A program made the position numbers and the translations under genes. 60,095 nt of DNA, taken from the NCBI RefSeq assembly GCF_007858185.1, contig NZ_VFES01000031.1, positions 1 through 60,095 on the forward strand. The letters run 5' to 3'. The notes beneath the pieces are model-generated. The model had not been told where the DNA came from and did not search any database. It was given only the letters and a program-made list of their open reading frames with translations. Positions 8,838 through 17,272 of the stretch are shown piece after piece. The first letter of the stretch is position 1, and the number at the start of each line of letters is the position of its first letter. The DNA comes from Pseudomonas grimontii (GTDB lineage: Bacteria > Pseudomonadota > Gammaproteobacteria > Pseudomonadales > Pseudomonadaceae).

Positions 8838-9182
8838 ATGCGCACGTTATGGAAGCGGTATGTGGCCCTGCTGGAAAACGACCTGAGCACGCAGATCTTC
8901 GACAACGTCAAAAACCTGCTGGTGTGCGCGCTGCTGTTTGCGGCGGGCACCAATACCCTCGTGGGGCAGCAGGACCTGTTTATTGGGGTGTTTGCCTCCA
9001 GCGTGGCAGGGTGGGGGCTGATCATTCTCTCGACGGTGCTGATGCTGTTGAACGTCAGCGATGGCATTCGCCGGCTGGCCAAGCTGCGTTATCACCTGGC
9101 ATTGCAACTGTTGCTGATCCTGGTTTATCTGGTGGTGGCCGAGCGGGTGGTGGAGATTGTGTGGGGCTTCCGCGCCCATTGA
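8838..9182 (+). CDS. Small membrane protein, 114 aa
   Basis: Hypothetical inner-membrane protein. Three hydrophobic stretches are visible at about residues 24-42, 47-69 and 85-105, separated by a charged loop (DGIRRLAKLRYH). The amphipathic N-terminus (MRTLWKRYVALLENDLSTQ) is probably cytoplasmic. It lies 107 bp after the NRPS-like gene and 55 bp before glutaminase on the same strand, so it could be read with either. I do not recognise a named family. Confidence 0.65.
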   Translation: MRTLWKRYVALLENDLSTQIFDNVKNLLVCALLFAAGTNTLVGQQDLFIGVFASSVAGWGLIILSTVLMLLNVSDGIRRLAKLRYHLALQLLLILVYLVVAERVVEIVWGFRAH

Positions 9183-9237
9183 AGTATCCTCCGCACCCCG
9201 CTTTCCACTGATTCAAAGACAGATGACAGGACAAGAT

Positions 9238-10146
9238 ATGCAGGCGCTGCTGGAGTCGATCCTCGACGAAGTGCGCCCACTGATCGGCCTCGGCAAAGTC
9301 GCCGACTACATTCCCGCGCTGGCTGATGTACCGGCCAACCAACTGGGCATCGCGGTGTACGGCAATGACGGCTCGGCCTATCGCGCCGGTGACGCCGATA
9401 CGCTGTTCTCGGTGCAAAGTATTTCCAAGGTGTTCAGCCTGGTGCAGGCCATCGACCACGGTGGTGAAACCATCTGGGAACGCCTGGGGCACGAGCCTTC
9501 GGGGCAGCCGTTCAACTCGTTGGTGCAACTGGAATTCGAACGTGGCCGCCCGCGCAACCCCTTCATCAATGCCGGCGCGCTGGTGATCTGCGACATCAAC
9601 CAATCACGCTTTGCCGTGCCGATCCTGTCGATGCGCGACTTCGTGCGGCGCCTGTCGGGCAACCCGCAGATCCTGGTCAACAGCGTCGTCGCCGACTCCG
9701 AAGCCCAGCACGGCGCGCGCAATGCGGCCATGGCCTACCTGATGAAATCCTTCGGTAACTTCCACAACGACGTGGATGCGGTGCTGCACAGCTACTTCAA
9801 CTACTGCGCCTTGCAGATGAGCTGCCTGGACTTGGCCAAGGCGTTCAGCTTCCTCGCCAACGAGGGCACCAGCGCCCACAGCGGCGAGCAGATCCTGAGC
9901 GCGCGGCAGACCAAGCAAGTCAACTCGATCATGGCCACCAGCGGGCTGTATGACGAGGCGGGCAATTTTGCCTACCGCGTGGGCTTGCCGGGCAAGAGCG
10001 GTGTGGGCGGCGGCATTGTCGCGGTGGTGCCGGGGCAATTTACGGTGTGCGTGTGGTCGCCGGAGTTGAACGCGGCGGGCAACTCGCTGGCGGGGATCAA
10101 GGCGTTGGAGTTGTTGAGTGAGCGGATTGGGTGGTCGGTGTTTTGA
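9238..10146 (+). CDS. glsA: Glutaminase (serine-dependent, GlsA/GlsB family)
   Basis: 302-residue enzyme hydrolysing L-glutamine to glutamate and ammonia in the cytoplasm. The fold is beta-lactamase-like; the nucleophile and general base are in SVQSISK (Ser61, Lys64). Other family blocks are NPFINAGAL, SEAQHGARNAA, the Tyr-containing DAVLHSYFNYCAL and KSGVGGGI near the end. The second ATG (9238) was chosen because it gives the MQALL...ILDEVRPLIG start and the 302-residue length typical of Pseudomonas and has AGGA 6 nt upstream; an ATG at 9223 would add five residues. Confidence 0.92.
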   Translation: MQALLESILDEVRPLIGLGKVADYIPALADVPANQLGIAVYGNDGSAYRAGDADTLFSVQSISKVFSLVQAIDHGGETIWERLGHEPSGQPFNSLVQLEFERGRPRNPFINAGALVICDINQSRFAVPILSMRDFVRRLSGNPQILVNSVVADSEAQHGARNAAMAYLMKSFGNFHNDVDAVLHSYFNYCALQMSCLDLAKAFSFLANEGTSAHSGEQILSARQTKQVNSIMATSGLYDEAGNFAYRVGLPGKSGVGGGIVAVVPGQFTVCVWSPELNAAGNSLAGIKALELLSERIGWSVF

Positions 10147-10149
10147 GCT

Positions 10150-10171
10150 CGTTTCCACGCGCGTGGGAACG
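10150..10171. repeat. Palindromic repeat after glutaminase
   Basis: CGTTTCCACGC followed by GCGTGGGAACG is an inverted repeat with one mismatch, of a type common after Pseudomonas genes. It separates two convergent genes and can form a hairpin, but no T-tract follows. Confidence 0.55.
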
Positions 10172-10183
10172 ATGATCTGGGTG

Positions 10184-10423
10184 TCATGCCGCTGGATGGG
10201 CGTCATCCAATGCTTTGTCTACCAACAGTTGCACACCTTCCAGCATTCGGCAGATGCCCAACGCCACATTGCGTTGCGCTCCGTCGATTTCAAAGGCCAG
10301 GTGAGTGGCGATGTCGGTGATGGAGGATAGATCCTGGGATGCGTTGACCAGCAGGGTTTCGGTGCCCAGGTTGGGGTTTACGGTGAAGAGTTTTTCTGGG
10401 GGATTGGGGCTGTCTTTGATCAT
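10184..10423 (-). CDS. Small protein, DUF3077-like, 79 aa
   Basis: Small Pseudomonas-type protein of unknown function. It begins MIKDSPNPPEKLF and continues with a short beta segment (TLLVNASQDLSS) and one long helical region (ITDIATHLAFEI through QLLVDKALDD), which resembles the DUF3077 group from memory. The start at 10423 has GGAG 7 nt upstream; the longer frame adds an unlikely Arg/Cys-rich N-terminus. The gene is preceded by a structured leader (10480-10590) that recurs before the 39463-39756 gene, so the two small genes are probably controlled in the same way. Confidence 0.7.
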   Translation of the reverse strand: MIKDSPNPPEKLFTVNPNLGTETLLVNASQDLSSITDIATHLAFEIDGAQRNVALGICRMLEGVQLLVDKALDDAHPAA

Positions 10424-10479
10424 GGTGAAGCTCCGTCGACAAGTGGAGCCGCCAGCGTTCGCGGTCAAACGAAGAGGGT

Positions 10480-10590
10480 GGCAGCTGTACGCGGGTTGAC
10501 CGACCGGTTGTCAACGAACCCGGCATACCCGAAGGTATCCCGCGCACAACTGCCGCGACACGATACCTCAGGCACAAAAAAAACGCCTGG
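10480..10590 (-). ncRNA. Structured leader RNA, copy 1
   Basis: Read on the minus strand, 10539-10554 and 10480-10495 form a 16-bp stem with every position paired, two as G-U. The stem encloses AUACC-UUCG-GGUAU (10525-10538) and a GUUGAC/GUCAAC hairpin (10495-10515). A second hairpin, CAGGC...GCCUG, lies upstream at 10569-10589. The stem ends 56 nt before the start codon at 10423. A second copy with the same shape is at 39819-39923. Confidence 0.65.
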
Positions 10591-10668
10591 GATAGGTGCA
10601 GGGCGTAGCAGTTCGTTAACAAGGCCGGACGGTCAAATCCGGTCGCTGAATTGGCAGCGACGGCGGAG

Positions 10669-10697
10669 AGGTTAGTCAGCCGCGTTCCGAGCGACAA
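10669..10697 (-). promoter_or_regulatory. Possible promoter of leader copy 1
   Basis: On the minus strand TTGTCG (10692-10697) and TAACCT (10669-10674) are 17 bp apart. This is a weak sigma-70-like match, but it is placed like the stronger promoter of the second copy and would give a leader of about 240 nt. Confidence 0.3.
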
Positions 10698-10749
10698 CCT
10701 GAAACAGTCGTGGGAAAACTCTGAGAGTTCGGGGCGAAGTGCTATCCCT

Positions 10750-10836
10750 GTGGGAGGGGGCTTGCTCCCGATAGCGATGGGTCAGTGACAAATGTATTGA
10801 CTGCCACACCGCCATCGGGAGCAAGCCCCCTCCCAC
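10750..10836. repeat. REPIN (GTGGGAGGGGGCTTGC type)
   Basis: Two REP halves in inverted orientation (GTGGGAGGGGGCTTGCTCCC and GGGAGCAAGCCCCCTCCCAC) are separated by about 45 bp. This is the commonest repeat in the window. It lies in the 505-bp gap 10424-10928 together with the leader RNA and a terminator. Confidence 0.85.
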
Positions 10837-10875
10837 ATTTGGCTCTTCATTGGTTTTGGGATTTATGTGAGCCCA

Positions 10876-10911
10876 AACAAAAAATGCGCCCCTGAGGGCG
10901 CATTTTTTGTT
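10876..10911. terminator. Rho-independent terminator, bidirectional form
   Basis: AAAAAATGCGCCC, loop, GGGCGCATTTTTT. On the minus strand it follows the carboxynorspermidine dehydrogenase stop by 18 bp, with a GC-rich stem and a clean T-tract. Confidence 0.85.
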
Positions 10912-10928
10912 CGGTCAGCTATCGCCTA

Positions 10929-12173
10929 TCAGGCCATTGCATCCCAGGCTCGATCACCGTGCTCGTCCTTGATCCGAGTCGGCAAGCCCATCACGTCCAG
11001 CGCCTTGAGGAACGGTTCAGCTGGCAGTTCCTCGACGTTGGCCATGTGTTTCACATCCCACTCGCCACGGGCTACCAGCAGCGCTGCGGCTACCGGTGGA
11101 ACGCCTGCGGTGTAGGAGATGCCCTGGCTGTCCGTCTCGGCAAAGGCTTCTTCGTGGCACGCCACGTTGTAGATAAACATCTCGCGTGGCTGGCCATCCT
11201 TGGTGCCTTTGACCAGGTCGCCGATGCAGGTCTTGCCGGTGTAGCCCGGGGCGAGCGAAGACGGGTCGGGCAGCACGGCCTTGACCACTTTCAACGGCAC
11301 CACTTCCAGGCCTTCGGCGGTGGTGACCGGCTTCTCGGAGAGCAGGCCGAGGTTTTTCAGCACGGTGAACACGTTGATGTAGTGTTCGCCGAAGCTCATC
11401 CAGAACCGCACGTTGGGCACGTCGAGGTTTTTCGACAGCGAGTGCACTTCATCGTGGCCGGTGAGGTAGAGGTTCTGCGAACCCACGACCGGCAGGTCGT
11501 CGGTGCGTTTGACTTCGAACATGGTGTTGCTGGTCCACTGGCTGTTCTGCCAGCTCCACACCTGTCCGGTGAATTCGCGGAAGTTGATTTCCGGATCGAA
11601 ATTGGTGGCGAAGTATTTGCCATGGGAGCCGGCATTGACGTCGAGGATGTCGATCGAATCAATGCGGTCGAAATGCTGTTGCTGCGCCAGCGCGGCATAC
11701 GCGTTGACGACACCCGGGTCGAAGCCCACGCCAAGGATGGCGGTGATGTTCTTCTGTTTGCACTCTTCCAGGTGGTTCCATTCGTAGTTGCCGTACCACG
11801 GCGGGGTCTCGCAGACCTTGCCCGGCTCTTCGTGGATGGCGGTGTCGAGGTACGCAACGCCCGTGTCGATGCAGGCACGCAGTACCGACATGTTGAGGAA
11901 CGCGGAACCCACGTTGATGACGATCTGCGATTCGGTCTCGCGGATCAGGGCCTTGGTCGCTTCCACGTCCAGGGCGTTCAGCGCGAAGGCCTGGATGTCG
12001 GCGGGAACCTTGAGGCTACCCTTGGCCTTGACGCTGTCGATGATGGCCTGGCATTTGGAGATGTTGCGCGACGCGATAGCAATACGACCGAGTTCGTCGT
12101 TGTGCTGCGCGCACTTGTGGGCCACCACCTTGGCGACACCTCCTGCACCAATGATAAGAACGTTCTTTTTCAA
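10929..12173 (-). CDS. Carboxynorspermidine dehydrogenase-type protein (saccharopine dehydrogenase family)
   Basis: 414-residue NAD(P)-dependent enzyme that is expected to condense a diamine with aspartate semialdehyde and reduce the imine, giving carboxy(nor)spermidine. The Rossmann motif VLIIGAGGVAKVVAHK is at residues 4-19; further blocks are NVGSAFLNMSVLRAC and GVGFDPGVVNAYAA. A TTG start at 12173 is proposed because it begins right before KKNVLIIGAGG and has GGAG 11 nt upstream; the longer open frame would extend into the upstream gene. The decarboxylase for its product lies 28 bp upstream, so the pair forms an operon for S-adenosylmethionine-independent polyamine synthesis. Saccharopine dehydrogenase itself is less likely given that neighbour. 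Confidence 0.82.
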   Translation of the reverse strand: MKKNVLIIGAGGVAKVVAHKCAQHNDELGRIAIASRNISKCQAIIDSVKAKGSLKVPADIQAFALNALDVEATKALIRETESQIVINVGSAFLNMSVLRACIDTGVAYLDTAIHEEPGKVCETPPWYGNYEWNHLEECKQKNITAILGVGFDPGVVNAYAALAQQQHFDRIDSIDILDVNAGSHGKYFATNFDPEINFREFTGQVWSWQNSQWTSNTMFEVKRTDDLPVVGSQNLYLTGHDEVHSLSKNLDVPNVRFWMSFGEHYINVFTVLKNLGLLSEKPVTTAEGLEVVPLKVVKAVLPDPSSLAPGYTGKTCIGDLVKGTKDGQPREMFIYNVACHEEAFAETDSQGISYTAGVPPVAAALLVARGEWDVKHMANVEELPAEPFLKALDVMGLPTRIKDEHGDRAWDAMA

Positions 12174-12201
12174 TTGCTTTATTTCTCCTATATCCGCCAG
12201 C

Positions 12202-13299
12202 TTACGAAAGGCTGGACAGGTAGTCGTCGTAACCAAATTCACGAACCACTTCGACTGTACCGTCGAGTTGTTTCACTACGATGGACGGCATTTTCAGGCC
12301 GTTGAACCAATTTTTCTTGACCATGGTGTAGCCCGCGGTGTCGATGAACGACAGCCGATCGCCGATGGCCAGCGGACGATCAAATTGATACTCGCCGAAG
12401 ATGTCCCCGGCCAGGCAGGATTTGCCGCACACCATGTAGGTGTGTTCGCCTTCGCTCGGCGCCAGCTTGGCGTTGAGGCGGTAGATCAGCAGGTCCAGCA
12501 GGTGGGCTTCGATGGAGCTGTCCACGACGGCGAGGTTTTTGCCGTTGTAGAGGGTGTCGAGCACGGTGACTTCCAGGGAGGCGCTGTTGGTGATCGCCGC
12601 TTCGCCGGGTTCCAGGTAGACCTGCACGTCGTACTTCTGCGAGAACGCCTTGAGGCGCTGGCAGAAGGCGTCGATGGCATAGCCTTCACCGGTGAAGTGG
12701 ATGCCGCCGCCGAGGCTGACCCAGTTGACCTTGTGCAGCAGCGCGCCGAAGCGTTCTTCGATGGTGTTGAGCATCTGGTCGAACAGGTTGAAATCGCCGT
12801 TCTCGCAGTTGTTGTGGAACATGAAGCCGGAGATCTGTTCGATCACGCCTTCGATCTTCACCGGGTCCCATTCGCCGAGGCGGCTGAACGGGCGTGCCGG
12901 GTCGGCCAGCAGGTAGTCGGAGCTGCTCACCTGCGGGTTGACGCGCAGGCCGCGGGTCTTGCCTTCGCTGCGTTCGGCAAAACGCTGCAGCTGGCTGATG
13001 GAGTTGAAGATGATCTTGTCGCAGTTAGCGAGCATCTCTTCGATTTCATCGTCGGCCCAGGCCACGCTGTAGGCGTGCGCCTCGCCTTCGAACTTCTGGC
13101 GACCGAGCTTCAACTCATACAGCGACGACGAGGTGGTGCCGTCCATGTATTCCTGCATCAGGTCGAACACCGACCAGGTGGCAAAGCACTTGAGCGCCAG
13201 CAGGGCCTTGGCGCCGGACTGCTCGCGCACGTAAGCAATCTTCTGCATGTTGACCAGAAGCTTCTGTTTATCGATGAGGTAGTACGGCGTTTTGATCAT
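12202..13299 (-). CDS. nspC: Carboxynorspermidine decarboxylase
   Basis: 365-residue PLP enzyme of the alanine-racemase/ornithine-decarboxylase fold that removes CO2 from carboxynorspermidine or carboxyspermidine. The PLP lysine is Lys37 in LLALKCFATW. Family blocks include HNNCENGDF, SLGGGIHFTGEGY (phosphate binding), YLEPGEA and CGKSCLAGDIFGEY, where the active-site cysteine comes from the second subunit. The start at 13299 gives MIKTPYYLIDKQKL, the family N-terminus; earlier codons read into upstream non-coding DNA. The dehydrogenase follows after 28 bp. The polyamine made may be spermidine, norspermidine or a related triamine; sequence alone does not decide. Confidence 0.9.
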   Translation of the reverse strand: MIKTPYYLIDKQKLLVNMQKIAYVREQSGAKALLALKCFATWSVFDLMQEYMDGTTSSSLYELKLGRQKFEGEAHAYSVAWADDEIEEMLANCDKIIFNSISQLQRFAERSEGKTRGLRVNPQVSSSDYLLADPARPFSRLGEWDPVKIEGVIEQISGFMFHNNCENGDFNLFDQMLNTIEERFGALLHKVNWVSLGGGIHFTGEGYAIDAFCQRLKAFSQKYDVQVYLEPGEAAITNSASLEVTVLDTLYNGKNLAVVDSSIEAHLLDLLIYRLNAKLAPSEGEHTYMVCGKSCLAGDIFGEYQFDRPLAIGDRLSFIDTAGYTMVKKNWFNGLKMPSIVVKQLDGTVEVVREFGYDDYLSSLS

Positions 13300-13451
13300 T
13301 TTTGAGAGCCTGCGGCGGTGCCTGCCAAAAAAGGACACGCATTGTGCCCGCACTTGGATCGAATCGAAAGGTTAGCCGGCGGATTTTGCTGCGCCAGCTT
13401 TACGATCCTAACCACTGAGTATGACTATCTATGCATGGACACCGCTCTCAT

Positions 13452-13538
13452 GTGGGAGGGGGCTTGCCCCCGATGGCGGTGTGTCAGCCAGCCTATTCTT
13501 TATTGATCCACCACTATCGGGAGCAAGCCCCCTCCCAC
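13452..13538. repeat. REPIN
   Basis: Inverted pair of GTGGGAGGGGGCTTGCCCCC and GGGAGCAAGCCCCCTCCCAC. It occupies the middle of the 355-bp divergent gap 13300-13654. The rest of that gap should hold the promoters of nspC and of the LacI gene, but no clear box was found. Confidence 0.85.
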
Positions 13539-13654
13539 ATTTTGGCCTAGGTGACTTTGCTTCGCTGCCATCAAACCGTCATCTCCCCACCACCTTCCTG
13601 CCACATTCCCCCGTTACTGTCCTCGCCAATGAGATCGATCTCAAGCGAGTAAAC

Positions 13655-14674
13655 ATGACTGACCTGAAAGACGTTGCGCGGCTGGCGGGCGTATCCCGCG
13701 CTACCGCCGCCCGCACTTTTGCCTCCCCCGACCAGGTGCGCCCGGCGACCCGTGAGCAGGTGTTCGCCGCTGCCCGTGAGTTGGGGTTTCGGCCCAACCT
13801 GCTCGGCCGCCAACTGCGCCTGCAAACCACCCAGTTGATCGGCGTGGTGGTGCCCAACCTGCTCAACCCGGTGTTTGCCGAACAGTTCCAAGCCATGGAG
13901 CGTGCCGCGCGGTTGCGTGGCTACAGCCTGGTGCTGGCGACCACCGACTACAGCAGCGAGCGCGAGTGCATTGTGGTGGAGGAACTGCTGCGCCAGCGCG
14001 TCGATGGCCTGGTGCTGACGGTCACCGATGCCGAAAGCAACAGCGTGCTCAGTAGCCTGAATACCGAAAAGACCCCGTTCGTGCTGGCCTATCACCAACC
14101 GAGCAACCCCAACTACAGCGCCGTGTCGGTGGACAACCGCGCGGGCATGGCTCTGGCCACGCGTTACCTGCTGGAGGCCGGCCATCGACGCATCAGCATG
14201 GTCGCCGGCCCCGCCTTGCAGTCCGACCGCGCACGCCTGCGCTATGCCGGTTACTGCGATGCGGTGAAGGAATACGGCCTCAAAAGCCGCGCGGTGATCG
14301 AAATGCCCGCGCATACCCAGGCCGAATTCGCCGCCATCCAGCCGTACCTCAACGGCCCCGACGCCCCCAGCGCCCTGGTGTGTTCCAACGATTTCCTGGC
14401 TATCAGCCTGATCGCCGAGCTGCGCCGCAATGCCTGGAATGTACCCGGGCAGTTGTCGGTGATGGGCTTTGACGGCATCGCCCTCGGCACCCAGATGCAC
14501 CCGACCCTGTGCAGCGTGGTACAGCCCATCGCGCTGCTGGCCAGCACGGTAATTGACCAACTGCTGGCGCAGATCGCCGGGAATGACCCGGTTTCCCATT
14601 GCCTGCCTTGCCATATCCGGCCGGGCGAAAGTACCCAACCGTTTGAGGAGTCCCTTGATGCGCGCATTCAGTAA
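13655..14674 (+). CDS. LacI-family transcriptional regulator
   Basis: 339-residue repressor or activator. The helix-turn-helix is at residues 2-30 (TDLKDVARLAGVSRATAAR) followed by the hinge helix. A periplasmic-binding-protein-like effector domain runs from about 60 (TTQLIGVVVPNLLNPVF) to the end, with VSVDNRAG and MGFDGIALGTQ as typical strand-loop segments. The start at 13655 is the ATG directly before the DNA-binding domain; the longer frame would cross the REPIN. The gene overlaps the next binding-protein gene by 17 bp, so regulator and importer are one transcription unit and the regulator very probably senses the imported ligand or its breakdown product. Confidence 0.9.
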   Translation: MTDLKDVARLAGVSRATAARTFASPDQVRPATREQVFAAARELGFRPNLLGRQLRLQTTQLIGVVVPNLLNPVFAEQFQAMERAARLRGYSLVLATTDYSSERECIVVEELLRQRVDGLVLTVTDAESNSVLSSLNTEKTPFVLAYHQPSNPNYSAVSVDNRAGMALATRYLLEAGHRRISMVAGPALQSDRARLRYAGYCDAVKEYGLKSRAVIEMPAHTQAEFAAIQPYLNGPDAPSALVCSNDFLAISLIAELRRNAWNVPGQLSVMGFDGIALGTQMHPTLCSVVQPIALLASTVIDQLLAQIAGNDPVSHCLPCHIRPGESTQPFEESLDARIQ

Positions 14675-15662
14675 AACCCTGGCAGCCGTGCTGCTCTGCG
14701 GTGTGGCCAGCCTGGCCCAGGCCGCCGACACCGCGATTTGCTACAACTGCCCGCCGGACTGGGCCGACTGGGGCACCCAGCTCAAGGCCATCGCCGCCAG
14801 TACCGGTGTGCAGGTGCCGCTGGACAACAAGAACTCTGGCCAGTCCCTGGCGCAACTGGTGGCCGAAAAGGCCGCGCCGGTCGCGGACGTGGTGTATTAC
14901 GGCGTGACTTTCGGCTTGCAGGCGCAAAAGGCCGGCGTGGTCGAGGGCTATAAACCCAAGGGCTGGGAGCAGATCCCCGCCGGCTTGAAAGACCCCGCCG
15001 GCCAATGGTTTGCGATCCACTCCGGGACCTTGGGCATCATGGTCAACGTCGATGCATTGGGTGGCCTGCCGGTGCCGCAAAGCTGGGCCGACCTGCTCAA
15101 GCCTGAATACAAAGGCATGGTCGGCTACCTGGACCCGTCCAGCGCTTTCGTCGGTTACGTCTCTGCCGTGGCGATCAACCGCGCAATGGGCGGCGACCTG
15201 GACAACTTCGGCCCGGCCATCGACTACTTCCAGAAACTGGCGAAAAATGCCCCCATCGTGCCCAAGCAAACCGCCTATGCACGGGTGCTGTCCGGCGAGT
15301 TGCCGATCCTGGTGGACTACGACTTCAACGCCTACCGCGCCCGCTATAAGGACAACGCCAATGTCGCTTTCGTGATCCCCAAGGAAGGCAGCATCAGCGT
15401 GCCCTATGTGATGAGCCTGGTGGCCAACGCGCCGCACCGCGCCAATGGCGAGAAGGTGCTGGACTTTGTGCTGTCCGACGCCGGCCAGGCGCTGTGGGCC
15501 AAGGCCTACCTGCGCCCGGTGCGTCCCGTGCAGATGCCGGCTGAAGTGGCCGCGCAGTTCCTGCCCGACAGCGATTACGCCCGCGCCGGTGTGGTGGACT
15601 ATCAGAAAATGGCCGCTGTGCAGGAAGCCTTCGCCGCCCGTTATCTGAACGAGGTCAAGTAA
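14658..15662 (+). CDS. ABC transporter substrate-binding protein (putrescine/iron/AEP class)
   Basis: 334-residue periplasmic binding protein. The signal peptide is MRAFSKTLAAVLLCGVASL with cleavage after AQA. The mature protein starts with ADTAICYNCPPDWADWG, which has two close cysteines that may form a disulfide. The body shows the cluster-D binding protein pattern (LAQLVAEKAAPVADVVYYGV, then KPEYKGMVGYLDPSSAF). The start has GAGGAG 7 nt upstream. It overlaps the LacI gene and directly abuts the permease. Relatives bind Fe3+, spermidine or 2-aminoethylphosphonate; with a phosphodiesterase in the same operon a phosphodiester ligand is a reasonable inference. Confidence 0.87.
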   Translation: MRAFSKTLAAVLLCGVASLAQAADTAICYNCPPDWADWGTQLKAIAASTGVQVPLDNKNSGQSLAQLVAEKAAPVADVVYYGVTFGLQAQKAGVVEGYKPKGWEQIPAGLKDPAGQWFAIHSGTLGIMVNVDALGGLPVPQSWADLLKPEYKGMVGYLDPSSAFVGYVSAVAINRAMGGDLDNFGPAIDYFQKLAKNAPIVPKQTAYARVLSGELPILVDYDFNAYRARYKDNANVAFVIPKEGSISVPYVMSLVANAPHRANGEKVLDFVLSDAGQALWAKAYLRPVRPVQMPAEVAAQFLPDSDYARAGVVDYQKMAAVQEAFAARYLNEVK

Positions 15663-16481
15663 GTGGCTGCATCGGCAAAACAGGCGGCCTGGGCGCTGGC
15701 CCCGGCCTTTGCGGTGCTGTTCGCGTTCTGGCTGCTGCCGCTGGCGCACTTGATGATGCTCGGCGCCGAAAGCCGCGACAGCCACGGCAGCGGCTATTGG
15801 CAGGTGCTCAGTAGCGCGCAGTACCTGGGCAGCCTGGCGCAGACCTGCGTGCTGGCCATCGTCGTGACGTTCACCGCGTTGTTGATCGGTGGCATCAGCG
15901 GCGTGTTCCTCGCGCGCCAGCAGTTTTTCGGGCGTTCGGCGTTGGTGGCGTTGCTCACGTTTCCGTTGGCGTTTCCCGGGGTAGTGGTGGGCTTCCTGGT
16001 GATCCTGTTGGCCGGGCGCCAGGGGCTGCTGGCGGCCCTGGGCCTGCAATTGGCCGGTGAGCGCTGGATCTTTGCCTACTCGCTGGCCGGGCTGTTTGTC
16101 GGCTACCTGTACTTCTCGATTCCCCGGGTGATCCTCACGGTGATGGCCGCGTGCGAAAGCCTCGACCGCAGCCTGGAAGAAGCCGCGCATTCGCTGGGAG
16201 CAGGACACTGGCGGGTGGTCTGCGACGTGATCGTGCCGGGCCTGGCGCCGGCGTTGGCGTCCTGCGGCGCGATCTGCTTCGCCACGTCCATGGGCGCCTT
16301 CGGCACCGCGTTCACCTTGGGCACGCGCCTGAATGTAACCCCGGTGGCGATCTACAATGTATTCACCAACTACGCCAACTTTGCCGTCGCCGCCGCGTTG
16401 TCGGTGGTGCTCGGCGCGGTGACCTGGGCGGTGCTGTTGCTCACGCGGCGCCTGGTGAAAAATGCGGGGACTGTCTTGTGA
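15663..16481 (+). CDS. ABC transporter permease 1
   Basis: 272-residue inner-membrane permease with about six hydrophobic helices. The ATPase-coupling loop is SLDRSLEEAAHSLGAGHWRVVCDVIVPGL, which holds the EAA motif near residue 180. GTG start one base after the preceding stop, with no space for a separate promoter. It overlaps the second permease by 4 bp. The two permeases should form a heterodimer as in Pot, Fbp and AEP importers. Confidence 0.88.
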   Translation: MAASAKQAAWALAPAFAVLFAFWLLPLAHLMMLGAESRDSHGSGYWQVLSSAQYLGSLAQTCVLAIVVTFTALLIGGISGVFLARQQFFGRSALVALLTFPLAFPGVVVGFLVILLAGRQGLLAALGLQLAGERWIFAYSLAGLFVGYLYFSIPRVILTVMAACESLDRSLEEAAHSLGAGHWRVVCDVIVPGLAPALASCGAICFATSMGAFGTAFTLGTRLNVTPVAIYNVFTNYANFAVAAALSVVLGAVTWAVLLLTRRLVKNAGTVL

Positions 16482-17272
16482 AACGCTCATCGCTGTTTGT
16501 GATGCAACTGCTGTTCACCTTGCTGGTGTGCGCCTTCATGCTGGTGCCGGTGCTGATGTCGTTGCTGGCCGGGTTGACGCGCAATTTCTTCGTCGGCCTG
16601 TCCAGCGGCCTGACCTTCGACTGGCTGATCCAGGTATGGCAGGCCTATTCGCCCACCGTATGGCTGTCGTTGCAATTGGCGCTGGCGTGCGCGGTGTGCG
16701 TCTGCGTGATTGGTGTGCCGGCGGCGTATGCGTTGGTGCGCATGAACAACCGCTTCAGCCGTGCCTTCGAAGAACTGATGGTGCTGCCGGTGGCGATGCC
16801 GGGGTTGGCCAGTGCGCTGGCGTTGCTGCTCACCTACGGCCAGTTCGGCACGTTTCGCAGCAGTTGGCTGTTCATCCTGGTGGGCCATGTGCTGTTCACC
16901 TTGCCGTTCCTGGTACGCCCGGTGATGGCGGTGATGCAACGCCAGCAACTGCCGGTGCTGGAAGAGGCGGCGGCCAGTCTGGGCGCCGGGCCGATCAAGC
17001 GCTTTTTCAGCGTGGTGGTGCCCAACTGCCGGGCGGGGATTCTCGCTGGCGTGCTGATGGTGGTGACCTTGTCGCTGGGCGAATTCAACCTGACCTGGAT
17101 GCTCCACACACCGATGACCAAGACATTGCCCGTGGGCCTGGCGGACAGCTACGCCTCGGCGCGCCTGGAAATCGCCAGCGCCTACACCCTTATCTTTTTG
17201 CTGATGATCGTGCCGCTGCTGATTGCGTTGCAGGCCATCAGCGCTCGTTTGTCCCGTGGAGAGCGTCGATGA
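16478..17272 (+). CDS. ABC transporter permease 2
   Basis: 264-residue permease, partner of the gene before it. A GTG start overlaps the preceding stop (GTGA). Six hydrophobic helices are visible and the coupling loop is LEEAAASLGAGPIKRFFSVVVP near residues 160-182. MPGLASALALLLTYG is a membrane helix conserved in this class. The gene overlaps the ATPase by 4 bp (ATGA), so stoichiometric expression by translational coupling is likely. Confidence 0.88.
   Translation: MKRSSLFVMQLLFTLLVCAFMLVPVLMSLLAGLTRNFFVGLSSGLTFDWLIQVWQAYSPTVWLSLQLALACAVCVCVIGVPAAYALVRMNNRFSRAFEELMVLPVAMPGLASALALLLTYGQFGTFRSSWLFILVGHVLFTLPFLVRPVMAVMQRQQLPVLEEAAASLGAGPIKRFFSVVVPNCRAGILAGVLMVVTLSLGEFNLTWMLHTPMTKTLPVGLADSYASARLEIASAYTLIFLLMIVPLLIALQAISARLSRGERR

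Noticed and set aside
10150..10171. The palindrome after glutaminase as a rho-independent terminator.
   Set aside because: The stem is convincing but no T-tract follows on either side, so it was kept only as a repeat.
14403..16490. A 695-codon minus-strand open frame across the ABC transporter genes.
   Set aside because: It is rich in Arg, Gln and His, has no recognisable domain and lies opposite genes with clear motifs and tight operon spacing.
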